From Myxococcales bacterium (lineage in GTDB: Bacteria; Myxococcota; Myxococcia; Myxococcales; JAJYLH01): 64,000 bases of DNA. The notes under the pieces were generated by a model. That model did no database searches, was not told the DNA's origin, and saw only the letters and a program-made list of their open reading frames with translations. Location of the stretch: contig JAJYLH010000015.1 of the NCBI GenBank assembly GCA_021787845.1, forward strand, positions 26,425 through 90,424. The letters are read 5' to 3'. Shown in pieces: positions 25,676 to 35,413 of this stretch (position 1 is the stretch's first letter; each line of letters begins with the position of its first letter). The translations under genes were made by a program, and so were the position numbers.

Positions 25676-26878
25676 TCAGGTCCGGTATTCGGCGTTGATC
25701 TTCACGTACTCGGCCGAGAAGTCGCAGGTATAGATGCTCTTCGAATAGGTTCCGCGCCCCAGCCGCACCACCACGGTGAAGGCGCGCTTCTTCATCTGCT
25801 CCTGCGCGTCGGCCTCCGCTTCCGGACCGAGGCCCACGCCGTTTTCGACCAGGTCGGCGCCGTCGACGGAAATCGAGACGCGGGCGGGGTCGAGGGTGAA
25901 GCCGCAGGCGCCGGCGGCGGCCATCATCCGGCCCCAGTTCGCGTCGGCCGCGTGCCAGGCGGTCTTCACGAGCGGGCTGTTGGCGATGCGCCGCGCGACC
26001 TGGTCCGCCTCCAGCGGGCTGAACGCCTCCTCGACGCGCACCTCGACGAGCTTGGTCGCGCCCTCCCCGTCCGCCGCAATCTGCTTCGCGAGGTCGAGGC
26101 ACACGTCGAACACGAGCTGGCGCAAGGCGTCGTAGCCCGGCCCCTGCGCCTCGGTGATGGGCGGGCTCTTCGCGACGCCGCTCGCCAGCAAGTAGAGCGT
26201 GTCGTTGGTCGAGGTGTCGCCGTCGACGGTGACCGCGTTGAAGGTGTCGGCCGCACAGGCGCGCAAGAGCTCCAGGAGCGGTCCCGGGGAGATGGTGGCG
26301 TCGGTCGCGAGGCAGGCGAGCATCGTCGCCATGTCCGGCATGATCATCCCGGCGCCCTTGCAGGCGCCGGCGACGGTGACCCGGCGGCCGAACAGCTCCC
26401 CCTGCCGCCAGGCGACCTTCTCGTGGGTGTCGGTGGTGGTGATCGCCCGAGCGAAATCGCGCAGCCCCTCCGGTCTGAGCGCCGCCACCAGCGCCGGCAC
26501 CGCCGCCTCGATGCGGTCCACCGCGAGCGGCGCGCCGATGACCCCGGTCGACGCGATGAGCACCTCCGCCGGGTCGACGCCGAGCGCCTCTTCGAGGCTC
26601 CCCGCCATCCGCTCCGCCGCGCGCTCACCCGCCTCGCCGGTGCAGGCGTTGGCGCCCCCGGCGTTCATCAGCACCGCTCTCGCATAGCCCGCCGCCGCCT
26701 TCGGCCTGGACAGCAAGACCGGTGCCGCTGCCATGTCGCTCTGGGTGAAGATGCCGGCGCAGGTCGCGAGCTCGTCGGCCACGAGCAGCGCGAAGTCGGG
26801 CCGCCCCGGCCGCGTCCGCAACCCCGCTTCCACGCCCGCCCAGCGAAAGCCGGGGACCACGACGTCGTCTCGGTTCAT
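25676..26878 (-). CDS. argJ: Bifunctional ornithine/glutamate N-acetyltransferase
   Basis: A 400-aa Ntn-type acetyltransferase that recycles the acetyl group between N-acetylornithine and glutamate in arginine synthesis and may also make N-acetylglutamate. The self-cleavage site is in IMPDMATMLACLATDA, where the Thr after Ala becomes the nucleophile of the beta chain. VTVDGDTSTNDT and KTAWHAADANWGR are other diagnostic segments. The ATG has GGAG upstream. Other arg genes are absent, so the pathway is dispersed. Whether it is mono- or bifunctional cannot be judged from motifs. Confidence 0.95.
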   Translation of the reverse strand: MNRDDVVVPGFRWAGVEAGLRTRPGRPDFALLVADELATCAGIFTQSDMAAAPVLLSRPKAAAGYARAVLMNAGGANACTGEAGERAAERMAGSLEEALGVDPAEVLIASTGVIGAPLAVDRIEAAVPALVAALRPEGLRDFARAITTTDTHEKVAWRQGELFGRRVTVAGACKGAGMIMPDMATMLACLATDATISPGPLLELLRACAADTFNAVTVDGDTSTNDTLYLLASGVAKSPPITEAQGPGYDALRQLVFDVCLDLAKQIAADGEGATKLVEVRVEEAFSPLEADQVARRIANSPLVKTAWHAADANWGRMMAAAGACGFTLDPARVSISVDGADLVENGVGLGPEAEADAQEQMKKRAFTVVVRLGRGTYSKSIYTCDFSAEYVKINAEYRT

Positions 26879-26893
26879 CTGCGCTCCAGGCAG

Positions 26894-26932
26894 GTCGGAC
26901 CGATCGGACCGATCCGACCGATCGGTCTGATC
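26894..26932. repeat. GATC-rich 9-nt repeat cluster E
   Basis: About four 9-nt units arranged as an inverted repeat (GACCGATCGGACCGATC / CGACCGATCGGTCTGATCG). It lies just upstream of the argJ start and after the end of the next lipoprotein gene. Confidence 0.8.
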
Positions 26933-26975
26933 GTGCCAGTGGCCGCCGCGTCGGCCCGGCCGCGTCGGGCGCGAC

Positions 26976-27443
26976 TCACCACGTGGTCGTGACCTCTCCG
27001 GAGAGCGTCGCCCGGTCGATCACCAGGTCGAACTTCGCCGCCTGCGTCGTGCCCCGGGGCGGCTGGGCGCTCGCGCCGAGACCGGCGATGCTCGAGCTGC
27101 TGTCGGACGCGAGGGTCTTGCCGCCGGACAGCTTCGCTCCTGCCGTCCAGGGGTTGCCCTGGCGAAAGTGGACGAGGAGCTTCACGTTGCCGCTGTCCAC
27201 CGTCCAGGCGAAGCCGTCGTTGCAGCTCGAGCGCGTGACCAAGGCGGCACCGGCGCAGCTCACCGTCACGCCGTCGGCCTTCCCCGCGCAGGTGTCGAAC
27301 CGAGACTCGGTCACGCCGAGCTGCTGGAGGCTCGCGGGGTAGAGCTGGACGCCGCCGGTCGCCACCGCGCACGGGTCGTCGGTCTGGCCGCAGCCCGCGA
27401 GGGCGAGCGCCAGTATCAACACGAGCGGGAAGCGCCTCCTCAT
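26976..27443 (-). CDS. Hypothetical lipoprotein
   Basis: A 155-aa exported protein from the ATG at 27443, chosen because MRRRFPLVLILALALAGCG is a textbook lipoprotein signal with lipobox LAGC. The mature part is Ser/Thr- and Gly-rich with six cysteines after the lipidated one (CAVATG, DTCAGK, VSCAG, RSSCNDG), suggesting disulfides in the periplasm. I recognise no family. It lies upstream of argJ on the same strand. Confidence 0.65.
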   Translation of the reverse strand: MRRRFPLVLILALALAGCGQTDDPCAVATGGVQLYPASLQQLGVTESRFDTCAGKADGVTVSCAGAALVTRSSCNDGFAWTVDSGNVKLLVHFRQGNPWTAGAKLSGGKTLASDSSSSIAGLGASAQPPRGTTQAAKFDLVIDRATLSGEVTTTW

Positions 27444-27592
27444 GGGCCGGCGAATGTACGCCATCCCAAGGCGGCGCGGCCGGTCGGTCTCTCGAGGCGC
27501 CGGGGCCGCTTTCGCAGCGCCGTTTATTTGCCGCGCCCGCCAGCGTCGGCGTAGAGTCCGGCGCCGCAGGTTCGTGGTCGTCGGAGTCGCTC

Positions 27593-28276
27593 ATGGCGGT
27601 CCTGAGGGGCCTGTCCGAGCAAGTCTCACAGGAGGTGGTGGAGCTCGATGCCGACGGCACCAGCGTCGGCCGCGCGGACAATCAGCAGCTCGTCCTGCAC
27701 GACGGCAGCGTTTCTGGGAAGCACGCGCGCATCTGGTGCGAGACCAAGTGGCTGGTGCAGGACCTGGGCTCGACCAATGGCACCCTCTTGAACGGCGCGA
27801 TGCTGGACGCGCACGAGGTCTTCGAGCTGGCCGACGGCGACCGGGTCTCGTTCGGGCGGGTGACGATGGAGTTCCAGGCGGCGGGGGCCAGCGGCGCTCT
27901 CGCCGAGGCGCGCGCGGCGCTCGACGCGGCGGAAGCGGCGCTCAACGCGATGCGCGACGAGATTGCGCTGTTGCGCGACCACGCCGCCAAGCAGGACGAG
28001 GCGATTCGTTCGCGCGACGAGGCGCTCGCCGAATGGGAACGGCGGATGGAGTCGGTCAACTCGTCGTGGGTGAGCAAGGAGGACTTCCAGAAGGAGCTCG
28101 CCCGCGAAAAGGAGAAGCTCGACCTCGCGGCGCAAGGGCGGATCGACGCGGCGGTGCGCCGGTACAACGAGATGGAAGCGCGCTACGTGCAGAGCCAGGC
28201 CAAGCTCGAGACCGCGGAGAAGAGCCTGCGCGAGAAGGAAGACGAGCTTCGGCTGCTGGCGCTCAAGCGCGCCTGA
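27593..28276 (+). CDS. FHA-domain protein with C-terminal coiled coil
   Basis: A 227-aa cytoplasmic protein. Residues 10-95 are a forkhead-associated domain that binds phosphothreonine peptides: TSVGRADNQQLVLHDGSVSGKHARI contains the conserved Gly-Arg and Ser-x-x-His, and DLGSTNGTLLNG the Asn-Gly. Residues 100-227 are Ala/Glu/Lys/Arg-rich heptads predicted to form a long coiled coil. The ATG has GGAG upstream. A Ser/Thr kinase partner is expected but none lies in the window. Confidence 0.88.
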   Translation: MAVLRGLSEQVSQEVVELDADGTSVGRADNQQLVLHDGSVSGKHARIWCETKWLVQDLGSTNGTLLNGAMLDAHEVFELADGDRVSFGRVTMEFQAAGASGALAEARAALDAAEAALNAMRDEIALLRDHAAKQDEAIRSRDEALAEWERRMESVNSSWVSKEDFQKELAREKEKLDLAAQGRIDAAVRRYNEMEARYVQSQAKLETAEKSLREKEDELRLLALKRA

Positions 28277-28287
28277 AGGCTTTGGGA

Positions 28288-29604
28288 ATGCGACTCGTCG
28301 CCGGTTTGAGCATCCTCCTCGGGGCTCTCGCCTGTTCGAACCCAGCGGGTGCGCCGCCGGGAAGCGGAAAGCCGGACGCCGGCGCAGGGGACGCCGGCTC
28401 GTCCGGTCAGGCAGCCCAGGAGCCCTCCTGCACCAAGCCGGCGAAGGCGGGTGAGGCGTTCGCCGTCGACCCGGCGCACCAGACCGAGATCCCCGGGCGG
28501 GTCGCCTTCGACGGGACGCTCTGGCTCAGCTACTCCCACGCGGCCGACGACGGCTCGGCGGACTTCGACGTCGCGCTGACGCGCCTGGGCTGCGACGGCA
28601 CGGTGGCGATGTCGCCGGAGACGCTCAGCCACGCGGCGAGCTCCAACGACGTCGATTCGACGATCGCGCTCGGCGCCGACCGCCTCCTGGTCGCCTGGAG
28701 CGCGGACGACCACGGCGACCAGCCGAACCTCTCGCTGCGCTACACCGAGCTCGAGCTCGACGGGAGCGCTCTCGTTCCCGAGACGGCGCTTTCGACGACC
28801 AGCGGCGGCGAGCCGGCGAGCGCCAACGTGTGGCAGCCGTCGGTCGCGCCGCTTCCCGGGGGCGGTTTCGTCGTCGCCGGCACCCGCGGCATCGTCGGCG
28901 AGCCCGGAGGCTTTCGGGCGTTCATCCAGAGAATCGACGCGGAGGGCAGACCCTCGGGGCCGACGGTGGACGTCCCGGCGAGCGCCGACTCGCAGAGCTC
29001 GATGTCCAACCCCGCGCTCGCTAAGGACCCGGCGGGCGACCTGATGCTCGCGTGGTCCGCCGAGCCCGCCTCGGGCGCGCCGACGATGCAAGAGGCGTTG
29101 CTGGAATCCAACGGCACCTTCTTCGGCCCGACCACCGCCGTCGTCGGCGCCGGCGCCGGCTACGGCCAGTATCCGAGCGCCGGTTTCGCGCCCTGGGCGC
29201 CGCGCGCGTTCCTGGCGTTCGAGGACGACGCCGATTCTCCCTCGACGATCCTGGTCAAGGACGCCTTCGCCGGCGGGACCGCGGCGACGCTCGAGCTCCA
29301 GTCCCCGCCCGGGTCGTTGAGCACGGGCCCAGCGGTTGCGGTGTCGAAGACCGGCGGCGCCGTCGCCTGGTTCGGCGAGAACCAGACCACCGGCGGCCGG
29401 GCGATTCTGGCGCAGGCGTTCGCCTTTGACGGTACGAGCTTTACGGCAGGGGCGCAGGTGACCGTCTCGGGGACCGGCCGGGTCGCGCCCGACGCGCCGA
29501 CGCTCGCGCACGTCGATGGCGACCTCTGGTTCGTCGCCTGGGCGCAAGGAACCGGGTCGGACCTGACGATGGAAGGGCGGTTCGTCGAGCTGCCGCAAAG
29601 CTGA
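28288..29604 (+). CDS. Hypothetical lipoprotein, probable beta-propeller
   Basis: A 438-aa lipoprotein from the ATG at 28288, 11 bases after the FHA gene stop, with GAAGG upstream. The much longer ORF to 27442 is an out-of-frame shadow of the FHA gene. The lipobox is LGALACS. Ser/Gly/Asp-rich linkers follow, then recurring segments such as [42 protein letters not shown] and [13 protein letters not shown], spaced by roughly 50-60 residues, which suggests a beta-propeller. Function unknown. It may be cotranscribed with the FHA gene. Confidence 0.7.
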   Translation: MRLVAGLSILLGALACSNPAGAPPGSGKPDAGAGDAGSSGQAAQEPSCTKPAKAGEAFAVDPAHQTEIPGRVAFDGTLWLSYSHAADDGSADFDVALTRLGCDGTVAMSPETLSHAASSNDVDSTIALGADRLLVAWSADDHGDQPNLSLRYTELELDGSALVPETALSTTSGGEPASANVWQPSVAPLPGGGFVVAGTRGIVGEPGGFRAFIQRIDAEGRPSGPTVDVPASADSQSSMSNPALAKDPAGDLMLAWSAEPASGAPTMQEALLESNGTFFGPTTAVVGAGAGYGQYPSAGFAPWAPRAFLAFEDDADSPSTILVKDAFAGGTAATLELQSPPGSLSTGPAVAVSKTGGAVAWFGENQTTGGRAILAQAFAFDGTSFTAGAQVTVSGTGRVAPDAPTLAHVDGDLWFVAWAQGTGSDLTMEGRFVELPQS

Positions 29605-29668
29605 GGGGGAGAGCTTGCGGGTGGTTCGCCCACGCTGGTCCTGGCGTGGGGGCCGGAGCTGCCGCCAT

Positions 29669-29727
29669 CGACCGATCCGACCGATCCGACCGATCCGACC
29701 GATCGGTCTGATCGGTCTGATCGGTCT
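29669..29727. repeat. GATC-rich 9-nt repeat cluster F, at the end of the ribosomal cluster
   Basis: The most regular cluster: four units of GACCGATCC, then units of TGATCGGTC, giving a nearly perfect long hairpin with one mismatch per repeat. It lies between convergent genes (lipoprotein on plus, rpsN on minus), where a bidirectional terminator would be expected. It is also where the ribosomal cluster stops. Confidence 0.85.
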
Positions 29728-29775
29728 CGCCGACGGCGGCGCTCTTAGGCGGCAAAGGCGAGGGTCGGCCGGCCG

Positions 29776-29961
29776 CTACCAGCTCGACTTCGTCACGCCG
29801 GGGATTTCGCCCTTGAGCGCGCGGGAGCGGAAGCAGATGCGGCACATCCCGAACTTGCGCAAGAAGCCGCGGGGCCGGCCGCACAACGGGCAGCGGTTGT
29901 AGGCGCGCACCTTGAACTTCTGCTTGCGCGTCGCCTGGACGATTTTCGAGGTCTTGGCCAA
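29776..29961 (-). CDS. rpsN: Ribosomal protein S14, zinc-binding type (uS14)
   Basis: A 61-aa S14 of the short, zinc-ribbon type: [23 protein letters not shown] has the two CxxC pairs that bind zinc, and the protein ends in KSSW. It assembles into the head of the 30S subunit. The start is TTG with GGGAG upstream. This is the last ribosomal gene of the cluster. In most bacteria rpsH and the rest of the spc operon would follow, but none is present here. Confidence 0.95.
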   Translation of the reverse strand: MAKTSKIVQATRKQKFKVRAYNRCPLCGRPRGFLRKFGMCRICFRSRALKGEIPGVTKSSW

Positions 29962-30014
29962 GCTTCAAACTCCCTTGGAGCCCTAGCGCCTAGTGGCGCC
30001 GCTCCTGCCCCACG

Positions 30015-30746
30015 CTACTGCCGAAACGGCATCCCGAGGTGCTTGAGGAGCGACCGCGCCTCCTCGTCCGACCGCGCGCTGGTGACGACGGTGATGTTCA
30101 TCCCTTTGATCTTGTCCACCTGGTCGTAGACGATTTCCGGGAAGATGATCTGCTCGCGCAGCCCGAGGGTGTAGTTGCCCTTGCCGTCGAAGGCCTTGGG
30201 CGAGACGCCCTTGAAGTCGCGCACGCGCGGCAGGGCGATGGAGACGAGCCGGTCCAGGAACTCGAACATCCGGTCGTTACGCAGGGTCACCATCGCGCCG
30301 ACCGACTGGCCCTGGCGGAGCTTGAAATTCGCGATCGACTTGCGGGCCTTGGTGATCACCGGCTTCTGCCCGGTGATCGTCGCGAGCTGCTCGACGCCGC
30401 TGTCGAGGATCTTCGCGTTGGCGATGGCCTCGCCCAGACCCATGTTGACGACGATCTTCTGCAGCCTCGGCACCTGCATCGCGTTCTGGTAGCCGAACTC
30501 CTTCATCAGGGCGGGCACGATTTCGTCGCGGTACCGCAGGCGCAGCCGCGCCGGCACCTTGCCCCGCGCCGCCGGCTGGGCGTCGAGCGGACCGCCGAAC
30601 GCCACCTGGCCCTTCTTGTGCCCGCCGCCGGCCGGCTTCTTGTCGCCCTTCTTCTCGGGCTTCTCGGCTTTGCCCGCGGGCTTCGCTTCCGCCGCGGGAG
30701 CCTTGGCTGGCTTCTTCTCTGCCTTTTCCTTCTTTTCCTCGGCCAT
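30015..30746 (-). CDS. rplE: Ribosomal protein L5 with long charged N-terminal extension (uL5)
   Basis: A 243-aa L5, which binds 5S rRNA in the 50S subunit. The normal core ([19 protein letters not shown] onward, with [29 protein letters not shown] and the C-terminal [20 protein letters not shown]) is about 180 residues. It is preceded by a 60-residue low-complexity segment of Lys, Ala, Pro and Glu ([19 protein letters not shown]). The ATG at 30746 has GAGG upstream; the ORF extends further, but without support. A 133-bp gap separates it from rplX. Confidence 0.95.
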   Translation of the reverse strand: MAEEKKEKAEKKPAKAPAAEAKPAGKAEKPEKKGDKKPAGGGHKKGQVAFGGPLDAQPAARGKVPARLRLRYRDEIVPALMKEFGYQNAMQVPRLQKIVVNMGLGEAIANAKILDSGVEQLATITGQKPVITKARKSIANFKLRQGQSVGAMVTLRNDRMFEFLDRLVSIALPRVRDFKGVSPKAFDGKGNYTLGLREQIIFPEIVYDQVDKIKGMNITVVTSARSDEEARSLLKHLGMPFRQ

Positions 30747-30879
30747 CAGGTCGTCCTCGCCGCCGGGACCGGTCGAGCTTCGAGAGGCTCGCCGCACCGG
30801 CGATGTCCGCGCGACGAAAAGGCGCGCGGGGGTGTCAAGGAGGCCGGCACCGCTCTCGCCGGTCTCCAGCCGTGCCGTT

Positions 30880-31206
30880 CTACTTGGTGTCGAGCACCGC
30901 GCCCTTGAGCGGGCCCCGCCCGACCCGGACCTTGTGGTCGCCTTCGAAGCGGATGCCGATGCGGGTGGTCTTCCCGCTCGCCGGGTCGACGATCATCACC
31001 TTCGAGGCGTCGATGGTGCCGTTCTTCTCGATGATGCCGCCTTCCGGGTAGTCCTGGTTGCGCCCGGCCTTGTAGTGGCGCTTGTACATCGCGACGTGCT
31101 CGACCCGGAGGCGGTTCTCCTGGGGCAGCACCTCCAGCACCCGGCCGGTCTTCCCCTTGTCCTTGCCGGAGATCACCTTGACCGTGTCGCCCTTCTTGAT
31201 CTTCAT
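30880..31206 (-). CDS. rplX: Ribosomal protein L24 (uL24)
   Basis: A 108-aa protein that starts 50S assembly near the exit tunnel. It has the KOW motif: [22 protein letters not shown]. The rest ([35 protein letters not shown]) matches the family, though the C-terminus has [13 protein letters not shown] where many species carry CxxCxxP. The ATG has GAGGAGAAG upstream. It lies between rplN and rplE in the canonical order. Confidence 0.96.
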   Translation of the reverse strand: MKIKKGDTVKVISGKDKGKTGRVLEVLPQENRLRVEHVAMYKRHYKAGRNQDYPEGGIIEKNGTIDASKVMIVDPASGKTTRIGIRFEGDHKVRVGRGPLKGAVLDTK

Positions 31207-31252
31207 CGCTTCTCCTCGGGACCGCTGCCGCTGACCTTCGCCCCAGGCGAAG

Positions 31253-31621
31253 CTACAGGACTTCCGGCGCCAGCGAGATGATTTTCATGAACTTGCGGGC
31301 CCTAAGCTCGCGCGCCACCGGCCCGAAGATGCGGGTGCCGATGGGCTCCATGTCCTTGTTGATCAGCACCGCGCTGTTGCCGTCGAACTTGATGTAGGAG
31401 CCGTCCGGCCGGGCGACCTCGCGCCGGGTGCGCACGACGACCGCCTTCACCACGTCGCCCTTCTTCACCTTGGCGTTGGGGATGGCCTCCTTCACCGAGA
31501 CCACGATCACGTCGCCGACCGACGCGTACTTGCGCTTGGAGCCGCCCAGCACCTTGATGCAGAACACGCTCTTCGCCCCGGAATTGTCGGCCACGTCGAG
31601 GCGGGTGGTCGTCTGGATCAT
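31253..31621 (-). CDS. rplN: Ribosomal protein L14 (uL14)
   Basis: A 122-aa protein of exactly the usual L14 length, starting [19 protein letters not shown]. The segments [22 protein letters not shown] and [14 protein letters not shown] are typical. It forms part of the subunit interface. The ATG at 31621 follows an SD-like CAGGAGAG. The upstream 31 codons of the ORF are rejected. Confidence 0.97.
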   Translation of the reverse strand: MIQTTTRLDVADNSGAKSVFCIKVLGGSKRKYASVGDVIVVSVKEAIPNAKVKKGDVVKAVVVRTRREVARPDGSYIKFDGNSAVLINKDMEPIGTRIFGPVARELRARKFMKIISLAPEVL

Positions 31622-31671
31622 CGAAACTCTCTCCTGCGGAGAAGACTCCGCTTCGAGGGGGGCTTGAAGCC

Positions 31672-31932
31672 CTAGACCTCGGGGGCCTTGGTCAGGGTCT
31701 CGGCGACCCGCCACCGCTTGTCCTTCGACAAGGGCCGGGTCTCGACGATGCGGACCACGTCGCCGACCCGGCGGCCCTCCTCCTCGTCGTGGGCCTTGTA
31801 GCTCTGCCGGCGGGTGACGTACTTGCCGTACTTCGCGTGGCGCACCCGCCGGTCGACCTGGACCACCACCGTCTTCTGCATCTTGTTCGAGGTGACGACG
31901 CCGATGCGGCTCTTGGGACGACCCCGTTCCAT
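31672..31932 (-). CDS. rpsQ: Ribosomal protein S17 (uS17)
   Basis: An 86-aa early-binding 30S protein. [24 protein letters not shown] and [33 protein letters not shown] are the OB-fold signature of the family. The ATG has GGAGAGAAG upstream. It lies between rpmC and rplN as expected. Confidence 0.97.
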   Translation of the reverse strand: MERGRPKSRIGVVTSNKMQKTVVVQVDRRVRHAKYGKYVTRRQSYKAHDEEEGRRVGDVVRIVETRPLSKDKRWRVAETLTKAPEV

Positions 31933-31972
31933 CTCTTCTCTCCTTGGAGCTTTCGCGCCTCTCAGAGCGCTC

Positions 31973-32170
31973 CTACGTTCGCTTCTGGGCGAGGATGGTC
32001 TTGACCCGCGCCAGGTCCCGGCGGGTGGTCGAAATGTCGGCGTTCGACTCCAGGGTCCCGGCCGCCCGGCGGATTCTCAGGTTGAACAGGTTCTCGGCCT
32101 TCTCGGCCGCCAGCTTCTCGAGCTCGTCGACGCTCTTGTCGCGCAGCTCGCTCGATTTGGTGTGCTTCAT
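31973..32170 (-). CDS. rpmC: Ribosomal protein L29 (uL29)
   Basis: A 65-aa two-helix protein at the polypeptide exit. [27 protein letters not shown] and the [15 protein letters not shown] tail are diagnostic. It follows rplP after 18 bp on the same strand. Confidence 0.96.
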   Translation of the reverse strand: MKHTKSSELRDKSVDELEKLAAEKAENLFNLRIRRAAGTLESNADISTTRRDLARVKTILAQKRT

Positions 32171-32188
32171 CGCCCTTGAATCCTTTCG

Positions 32189-32611
32189 CTAGACGAGCTG
32201 GGTGTCGGCGCGGGTGACAATCTTGGTGGCGATGGGGAGCTTGTTCATCGCGAGCGAGAACGCCTCCTTCGCCACCTCGGGGGTGACGCCCTCCATCTCG
32301 TAGAGGATGCGGCCCGGACGGACCACCGCCACCCACTCCTCGACGTTGCCCTTGCCGTGGCCCATGCGGGTCTCCAACGGCTTCTTGGAAATCGGCTTGT
32401 CCGGGAAGACCCGGATCCACACTTTGCCGCCGCGCTTGATGGAGCGGGTGACCGCGATGCGGGCCGCTTCGATCTGCCGGGCGGTCAGGCGCCCCTCTTC
32501 CAGGGCCTGGAGGCCGAAGGTGCCGAAGTTCAGGTCGCTGCCCCGGTACGCGAGGCCGCGCATCCGCCCCTTCATCTGCTTGCGGTACTTCGTGCGCGCG
32601 GGCTGCATCAT
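32189..32611 (-). CDS. rplP: Ribosomal protein L16 (uL16)
   Basis: A 140-aa 50S protein at the tRNA-binding side. [42 protein letters not shown] and [21 protein letters not shown] are family signatures. Two tandem ATG codons begin the gene, with AGGAG upstream; either could be used. Confidence 0.97.
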   Translation of the reverse strand: MMQPARTKYRKQMKGRMRGLAYRGSDLNFGTFGLQALEEGRLTARQIEAARIAVTRSIKRGGKVWIRVFPDKPISKKPLETRMGHGKGNVEEWVAVVRPGRILYEMEGVTPEVAKEAFSLAMNKLPIATKIVTRADTQLV

Positions 32612-32652
32612 CGCTCGATACTCCTAGAAAGCGCTCCTGCTCAAGGGAAGCG

Positions 32653-33294
32653 CTACCGGTGGATGCTGTGGGGGAGCACCTCGCCCCGGAAGATCCAGCA
32701 CTTGACCCCGATTTTCCCGTAGGTGGTCTTGGCCTCGCTAAAGCCGTAGTCGATGTCTGCCCGCAGGGTGTGCAAGGGCACCCGCCCCTCGCGGTACCAC
32801 TCGTAGCGGGCCATCTCCGAGCCGCCGAGCCGCCCCGAGCAGGCGACCCGGATGCCCTTGGCCCCGAACTTGAGCGCGGTCTGCACCGCCTTCTTCATCG
32901 CCCGGCGAAAGGCGATGCGCCGGACGAGCTGGGTCGCGATGTTCTCCGCCACGAGCTGGGCGTCCACCTCGGCCTTGCGCACCTCGACCACGTTCAGGAA
33001 GACCTCGTTCTCGGTGAACCGCTGGAGGTCCTTCTTCACCTTGTCGATTTCCACCCCCCGCTTGCCGATGACGATGCCCGGCCGCGCGGTGTGGACCGAG
33101 ACCTTGGCCTTGTTCGCCGCCCGCTCGATCTCCACCTTGGAGATGCCCGCCTGGTTCAGCTTCTCCTTGACGTAGGCCCGGAGCTGCAGGTCCTGGTGGA
33201 GCCACTTCGAGTAGTTTTTCTCCTCGAACCACTTCGAGTCCCAGGAGCGGATCACCCCCAGGCGGAAACCGACCGGATTGACCTTCTGACCCAA
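32653..33294 (-). CDS. rpsC: Ribosomal protein S3 (uS3)
   Basis: A 213-aa protein of the 30S head and mRNA entry channel. It starts [21 protein letters not shown], has a KH domain ([20 protein letters not shown]) and the C-terminal [27 protein letters not shown]. The start is TTG, in GTCGCTTGGGTCAG with GAGG upstream. It is separated from rplV by 172 bp, a wide gap for this operon. Confidence 0.97.
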   Translation of the reverse strand: MGQKVNPVGFRLGVIRSWDSKWFEEKNYSKWLHQDLQLRAYVKEKLNQAGISKVEIERAANKAKVSVHTARPGIVIGKRGVEIDKVKKDLQRFTENEVFLNVVEVRKAEVDAQLVAENIATQLVRRIAFRRAMKKAVQTALKFGAKGIRVACSGRLGGSEMARYEWYREGRVPLHTLRADIDYGFSEAKTTYGKIGVKCWIFRGEVLPHSIHR

Positions 33295-33466
33295 GCGACA
33301 CCTCGATGGCGGCCTCGTCTTGCCCTTGGCGCCCTTTGTTCCCTGCCCAGAGGCCTCGGCCCCAGGCGAAAAGGGGCGCAGCCTCTACCACACTTCCCTG
33401 CCGATGTCTCGCGAGAAGCTCGGGCGCCCCCCTCTCGCCTCTCTTCGCGCGCGCAAAAAACCTTCG

Positions 33467-33799
33467 CTAGGCCTTCTCGTCCAGCTCCACCTGGACGTGG
33501 CTCGTCTTCTTGTTCACCCGAAACGCCCGCCCCAGCGCCCGCGGCATGAACCGCCGCATCCCCGGCCCCTGGTCGACCGTGATCCTGGTGACGAAGAGCT
33601 TGTCGACGTCCTTCCCCGCCTTCTCGGCGTTCGCCACCGCGCTCTTCAGGAGCTTGGAGACCGGCAGCGCCGCCGCCTTGCGGGTGTACTGCAGGAGGTT
33701 GATGGCCTCGCCCACCGCCTTGCCCCGGATGGTGTCCACCACCACCCGCACCTTGCGGGGTGCGACCCGAAGTCCCTTGACCCTGGCGCTCGTCGGCAT
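33467..33799 (-). CDS. rplV: Ribosomal protein L22 (uL22)
   Basis: A 110-aa protein lining the exit tunnel. ARVKGLRVAPRKVRVVVDTIRGK and MRRFMPRALGRAFRVNKKTSHV are diagnostic; the latter is the tunnel loop. The ATG at 33799 (MPTSARV) has GGAGA upstream and is preferred over the ORF start at 33826. Confidence 0.97.
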   Translation of the reverse strand: MPTSARVKGLRVAPRKVRVVVDTIRGKAVGEAINLLQYTRKAAALPVSKLLKSAVANAEKAGKDVDKLFVTRITVDQGPGMRRFMPRALGRAFRVNKKTSHVQVELDEKA

Positions 33800-33894
33800 C
33801 GTTCTCTCCACTTCGCCCGGCCCCACGAAAACAGCCGAGCCGTCAATCCGAACCGGCGCTCCACCGAAGAGCGCTCCCGGTAAGTCCGTCCGCT

Positions 33895-34176
33895 CTACTT
33901 CGCGGGTCTCGCCTTCTTGTCGGCGCTGTGGCCGTGGAACGTCCGGGTCGGCGCGAACTCCCCGAGCTTGTGTCCGACCATGTTCTCGGTCACGAAGACC
34001 GGGAAGAACTTCTTCCCGTTGTGGACGGCGAAGGTGTGCCCGACGAAGTCCGGCGGGATCGTCGACCTGCGCGACCAGGTCTTGAGCACCTTGCGCTGGT
34101 TCAAGCTGTTGAGGTCCGTCACCTTCTTGAGGAGGTGGCGGTCCGTGAACGGGCCTTTCTTGATCGACCTTCCCAT
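33895..34176 (-). CDS. rpsS: Ribosomal protein S19 (uS19)
   Basis: A 93-aa protein of the 30S head. It starts [19 protein letters not shown] and has [25 protein letters not shown] and [16 protein letters not shown]. The ORF track's 200-aa version includes an unrelated out-of-frame overlap with rplB and was trimmed. Confidence 0.97.
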   Translation of the reverse strand: MGRSIKKGPFTDRHLLKKVTDLNSLNQRKVLKTWSRRSTIPPDFVGHTFAVHNGKKFFPVFVTENMVGHKLGEFAPTRTFHGHSADKKARPAK

Positions 34177-34226
34177 CGCTCCACCTTTGGCTCGAGCTAG
34201 ACGCCAGCGCTCCTGAAGACAGCTTC

Positions 34227-35060
34227 CTACTTCGCGCCCTTGCGCTTGACGATGTACTTGTCGGTCCGCTTGTTGTGCCGGGTCTTGTGCCCCTTGGTCG
34301 CCTGGCCCCAGGGCGAGACCGGATGCGGGTTGCCTTGACCGCTCTTGCCCTCCCCTCCGCCGTGCGGGTGGTCGACCGGGTTCATCACCACCCCGCGCAC
34401 CGTCGGCCGGACGCCCAGCCACCTCGAGCGTCCCGCCTTCCCCACCCGGACGGTGGAGTTCTCGACGTTGCCGAGCTGGCCCACCGTCGCCCGGCACTCG
34501 AGCGGCACCTTGCGGACCTCGCTCGAGGGGAGGCGGACCTGCGCCCAGCCGCCCTCCTTGGCCATCAGTTGGCCCCAGCTTCCGGCCGAACGGATCATCT
34601 GCGCGCCGCGGCCCGGCTTCACCTCGACCGCGTGGATCACGGTGCCGAGCGGGATGCTCGCGAGGGGCAGCGTGTTGCCGGGCCGGATGTCCACCTGGTC
34701 GCCCGAGACCACCCGGTCGCCGACTTTGAGCCCCACCGGCGCGAGGATGTATGCCTTGGTCCCGTCGGTGTAGTGCAGGAGCGCGAGCCGGGCCGACCGG
34801 TTCGGGTCATACTCGATCGCCGCGACCTTCGCCTCGATGCCGTCCTTCGACCGCTTGAAGTCGACCAGCCGCAGCCGCTGCTTGTGGCCGCCGCCCTGGT
34901 GGCGGGTAGTGATGTGCCCGTGCGCGTTGCGCCCGCCCTTGCTCGTAAGCTTCGCCGTCAGCTCGCGCTCGGGCTTCTTCTTCGGGGTCAAGTCGGAGAA
35001 GTCGACGGCGCTCATCCCGCGGCGGCCGGGCGAGGTCGGCTTGTAGGTTCTCAGTGCCAT
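34227..35060 (-). CDS. rplB: Ribosomal protein L2 (uL2)
   Basis: A 277-aa 50S protein needed for peptidyl transferase assembly. [20 protein letters not shown] at the N-terminus, [20 protein letters not shown], and the catalytic-centre region [20 protein letters not shown] are diagnostic. The ATG at 35060 was chosen; ORF residues upstream of it are not conserved. Confidence 0.98.
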   Translation of the reverse strand: MALRTYKPTSPGRRGMSAVDFSDLTPKKKPERELTAKLTSKGGRNAHGHITTRHQGGGHKQRLRLVDFKRSKDGIEAKVAAIEYDPNRSARLALLHYTDGTKAYILAPVGLKVGDRVVSGDQVDIRPGNTLPLASIPLGTVIHAVEVKPGRGAQMIRSAGSWGQLMAKEGGWAQVRLPSSEVRKVPLECRATVGQLGNVENSTVRVGKAGRSRWLGVRPTVRGVVMNPVDHPHGGGEGKSGQGNPHPVSPWGQATKGHKTRHNKRTDKYIVKRKGAK

Positions 35061-35116
35061 CCCAGGAATCCTCATCGCGCAAAGGCCGCGCCGCTAAAGG
35101 CCGGCCGGCAGCGCTC

Positions 35117-35413
35117 CTACTTTCCTTCGAAGAGCGAAATCGCGTCGCCTTCCTTCAGGGTGACGATCGCCCGCTTCCGGGTCGGCGTCTTGCCGACCAC
35201 GTGCGCCGTCACCCCGCTGCGCTTCTCTTTCCCGCGCAGAATCTGGGTCGTCACCTGGGTGACCGAGACCTTGAAGAGGGTCTCGACCGCGTGGCGGACC
35301 TGCATCTTGGTCGCGCGCTGGTCGACCTCGAAGGCGTACTGGTTGAGCTGGTCGCGCGCGCGGTCGAACTTCTCGGTGTCCAGCGGCCGCTTGATGACGT
35401 GATAGAGGTTCAT
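35117..35413 (-). CDS. rplW: Ribosomal protein L23 (uL23)
   Basis: A 98-aa protein at the exit site, the docking point for trigger factor and [37 protein letters not shown] and LFKVSVTQV match the family. Its ATG overlaps the rplD stop (ATGA), indicating coupling. Larger ORFs over this gene are shadows. Confidence 0.96.
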   Translation of the reverse strand: MNLYHVIKRPLDTEKFDRARDQLNQYAFEVDQRATKMQVRHAVETLFKVSVTQVTTQILRGKEKRSGVTAHVVGKTPTRKRAIVTLKEGDAISLFEGK

